From an uncultured Prevotella sp. (GTDB lineage Bacteria; Bacteroidota; Bacteroidia; Bacteroidales; Bacteroidaceae), in the NCBI GenBank assembly GCA_947170725.1, contig CAMVUM010000005.1, forward strand, positions 62,001 through 126,000: DNA of 64,000 bases. Reading direction: 5' to 3'. Below, in pieces: positions 61,671-64,000 of this stretch. A model generated the notes under the pieces. The model did no database searches. It was not told where the DNA came from and worked only from the letters and a program-made list of their open reading frames with translations. The translations under genes and the position numbers were made by a program. Positions within the stretch are counted from its first letter, which is position 1. Each line of letters starts with the position of its first letter.

Positions 61671-64000
61671 CTATCTGTCATTGGGAGTGTGTCCGAAATG
61701 GTCCTTATAGCATTTGATGAAATAGGACGGCGATGAGAACCCCACCTCATATGCCACTTCCGACACAGTCCTGCCGCCTTCGAGCAGCAGCTCCTCGGCA
61801 CGGCTGAGACGGCTCAGGCGGATCAGTTCGACGGGCGTTGCTCCGGTCATGGCCTTCACTTTGCGGTAGAGCTGGACGCGGCTGAGGTTCATTTCGGCGC
61901 TGATGGTCTCGACGTTGAGATCTGAGTCGGAGATGTTTGCGGAAATGAAGTCGAGCAGACGGGTCATGAAACGGCTGTCGGCAGCATTGAGCGCAGGTGC
62001 CGCACCACTGCAGCAGCTGTCGGCCGGTGGATTGTCGAAGATGTCGTTGCTGACGGCAGTCGTTTTTTTCTCATTGCTCCCATCATTTCCGTCACTTCCA
62101 TTCTTCCTGTCATTCCCATATCCCTCATAAACCCCGGCAAACAGTTCCCGAAGTCTCCTGCGGCTTTCGAGCAGATTCTCAATTCGCGAGATGAGCACCT
62201 TGCCGCTGAAAGGCTTGGTTATGTAGGCATCGGCACCGCAGTCGTAGCCCTCGGCGCGCTGCTCTTCGAGCGTGCGGGCCGTGAGCATGAGGACAGGAAT
62301 GTGGCTCGTGGCCGTTTCGCCCTTCACGCGCCGGCACATCTCCAGACCGTCCATGACGGGCATCATGACGTCGCTGACAATCAGGTCGGGAACGTTCTCA
62401 ACGGCCATCCGTAGCCCCTCGCTGCCGTCGGCGGCCGATATTATGGCATATCTGTCACTTAGCAGGGATGATATGTATGTGCGTATGTCGTCGCTGTCGT
62501 CCACGATGAGAACCTGCGGACGGTTGTCGGAAGACTCGGCCGTGTCGGAAGACAGAGTCTGCGGGGCAGCAGTGACGGCAGGAGCGGCACCGGACGTAGG
62601 CGTGTCGGTGTCTCCATCGCTCTCGTTTCTCTCTTTGTCCTCGTTTTTCCCGTCATCCGCTTTCCTTTCTTCTCCCTTTTTCTCTTCAGTCCCGGTCGGC
62701 AGCAGCACCGTGAACGTCGCGCCGTGGCCCGGCTCGCTCTCCACCGTGACGCGGCCGCCCATCATTTCGGCAAACGCCTTGACCAGGGCGAGGCCTATGC
62801 CTGTTCCGTCGGCGGCACTGCTGTTGACCATGAAGAAGCGGTCGAAGATGTTCTGCTGCTTGTCGCGCGGTATGCCCTCGCCCGTGTCGCTGACGCTCAG
62901 GGCTATCATGCCGCGTGTGTCGTCAGTCGTTACGGTCAGCGTCACCGTTCCGCCGCGGGGGGTGTGTTTGATGGCGTTGCTCAGAAGGTTGTAGCAGATG
63001 CGCTCCACCTTATACATATCCGTCACCACTTCGATGCCGTCGGCCGTGCGGCAACATAGCTCTATGCCCTTGCTCTCGGCCACTGGACGGAAACAGTCGG
63101 TCCACACGCGGGCCTGTTCGGACAGCCGGAAGCGGGTGACCATAAGCTCCATCTTGCCGTTCTGCAACTTCCGGAAGTCGAGAATCTCGCCTATCAGCCT
63201 GAGCAGAACGTTGGCGTTGCGGCTCACTATCTCCAGCCGGCCGCGCTGACGCGGTGTGAGGTTGTCGTCGCCGAGCATCTGTTCCACCGGGTCGGCGATG
63301 AGCGTGAGCGGCGTGCGGAACTCGTGGCTCATGTTGGTGAAGAACACGAGCTTTGCGTTGGCTGCCTCTTCGGCCATACGTCGCCGCATGAGCATGGCCC
63401 GATAGACCATGATGAAGAAGATGATGAGTAAGATTACGATTATTACGAACAACAAAAGATAGACCTTCTGATGGTTATATTGTGCCAGATAGGTGTCTAT
63501 CTTGCCGTGGAGCGTGTCGAGATATTCGTTCTGTCGGGCAATTTCTTCGGCCTGCATCAGCATGACACCGGCATTGTCGCGGGTGACGAGTGCCGCCCGC
63601 AGCGTGTTTTCCTTGTTGTACGGCCGGTCTTCGAGGATGTTCATGGCGAGTTCCATGACCTTGTCGCCACTCGTGGGATAGATGCACGAGACGGTCAGTG
63701 TGCCGTCCTGAACGCGGGCTATGCCGCCGTCGGCACCGGGCAGAGCGTCCACACCGGCGAACAATATGCCGCCGAGATCGGCTCCATAGCTTTCCATCGT
63801 CTCGTATGCTCCTTCGGCCATACGGTCGTTATGGCCGAAGATGCAGTCTATCTGTCGGTCCGTGTCCTTGCGCATCACCTCTTCCATGGCTTCGCAGCCG
63901 CTGTCCTGAAGCCAGTTGCCCGAAGGCGAGGCGATGATATGGATGTCGGGATAGCGCTTCAGCACGTCGGTGAAGCCGCGGTGGCGCTCCATGGCCGGCG
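61671..64000 (-). CDS. Hybrid two-component system (HTCS) regulator of the fructan locus (partial; N-terminus off the window)
   Basis: About 776 codons are visible, open to the right edge. The periplasmic part (about 1-150) looks like a LacI/RbsB-type sugar-binding domain (IFGHNDRMAEGAYETM, VDALPGADGGIARVQDG), as in BT1754, which binds fructose. One membrane helix (about 177-198) leads to the kinase: phospho-His223 in NMSHEFRTPLT, ATP site LLSNAIKHTPRGG, SDTGEGIP and GTGIGLALVKAF. A receiver domain follows (IVDDSDDIRTYI, SDVMMPVMDG, YITKPF), then an AraC-type HTH (LSRVQLYRKVKAMTGATPVE). Two long charged linkers (EEKKGEERKADDGKNEDKER; RKNGSDGNDGSNEKK) separate these modules. It should activate the susC and sorting-domain-protein promoters. 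Confidence 0.93.
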   Translation of the reverse strand, partial: PAMERHRGFTDVLKRYPDIHIIASPSGNWLQDSGCEAMEEVMRKDTDRQIDCIFGHNDRMAEGAYETMESYGADLGGILFAGVDALPGADGGIARVQDGTLTVSCIYPTSGDKVMELAMNILEDRPYNKENTLRAALVTRDNAGVMLMQAEEIARQNEYLDTLHGKIDTYLAQYNHQKVYLLLFVIIVILLIIFFIMVYRAMLMRRRMAEEAANAKLVFFTNMSHEFRTPLTLIADPVEQMLGDDNLTPRQRGRLEIVSRNANVLLRLIGEILDFRKLQNGKMELMVTRFRLSEQARVWTDCFRPVAESKGIELCCRTADGIEVVTDMYKVERICYNLLSNAIKHTPRGGTVTLTVTTDDTRGMIALSVSDTGEGIPRDKQQNIFDRFFMVNSSAADGTGIGLALVKAFAEMMGGRVTVESEPGHGATFTVLLPTGTEEKKGEERKADDGKNEDKERNESDGDTDTPTSGAAPAVTAAPQTLSSDTAESSDNRPQVLIVDDSDDIRTYISSLLSDRYAIISAADGSEGLRMAVENVPDLIVSDVMMPVMDGLEMCRRVKGETATSHIPVLMLTARTLEEQRAEGYDCGADAYITKPFSGKVLISRIENLLESRRRLRELFAGVYEGYGNDRKNGSDGNDGSNEKKTTAVSNDIFDNPPADSCCSGAAPALNAADSRFMTRLLDFISANISDSDLNVETISAEMNLSRVQLYRKVKAMTGATPVELIRLSRLSRAEELLLEGGRTVSEVAYEVGFSSPSYFIKCYKDHFGHTPNDR

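Overview
The window is a moderately GC-rich chromosomal segment from a Bacteroidota bacterium, most likely a Prevotella-like member of the Bacteroidales. The evidence is the TAnnTTTG promoter boxes, a SusC/SusD fructan locus with a hybrid two-component regulator, a surface protein ending in a Prevotella-style C-terminal sorting domain, a SemiSWEET, a DUF4960-type glycan-binding protein, and weak Shine-Dalgarno sequences throughout. No rRNA, tRNA, CRISPR array, integrase or intact transposase gene was seen.

Layout. 0-2.4 kb: a cut-off GT11 fucosyltransferase and nadA on the minus strand, then a 750-bp gap holding a dense cluster of DnaA-box-like 9-mers. 2.4-11 kb: plus-strand genes for a CoA-transferase, a GH3-type acyl-amido synthetase, an Ig-like lipoprotein, a DUF3108 protein and a helix-hairpin-helix protein. 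11-29 kb: a lipooligosaccharide/surface-glycan region with two GT2s, UDP-galactopyranose mutase, a GT4, an ArnT-like GT39, a galactofuranosyltransferase-like enzyme, an InaA/KdkA-like kinase, an LpxL-type acyltransferase, two LtaS/MdoB-like phosphotransferases and an MsbA-like flippase. Embedded in it, with its own promoter and terminator, is a three-gene cassette: HisC-like PLP enzyme, LicC-like nucleotidyltransferase and LicD transferase. 29-41 kb: housekeeping genes (miaB, gpmI, sirtuin, FecE-type ATPase, a nuclease-helicase, cysS) and a SemiSWEET. 41-47 kb: secreted proteins (CapA-like, DUF3160 with YARHG, C1 peptidase, a small FG-GAP-like protein). 47-64 kb: a fructan utilisation locus with the same parts list as Bacteroides thetaiotaomicron BT1754-BT1765: hybrid sensor, SusC, SusD, DUF4960 binding protein, two GH32 enzymes, MFS importer and fructokinase, plus a sorting-domain protein and a tiny acidic peptide.

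Main points of interest. (1) Two nearly identical 56-bp elements, each exactly 19 bp upstream of a -7 box, precede the two transcription units of the fructan locus and are probably the operators of its hybrid regulator. (2) susC is split by one in-frame amber codon. (3) A ~400-bp repeat occurs three times and contains an 85-nt core that folds as a closing stem around hairpins, with a compensatory base-pair change in one copy. (4) The HisC/LicC/LicD cassette looks like a self-contained system for making and transferring a CDP-activated amino-phosphate. (5) REP-like palindromes have been captured into the start of fructokinase and the end of its MFS neighbour. (6) Several genes have their -7 box only 4-8 nt from the ATG, implying leaderless transcripts.
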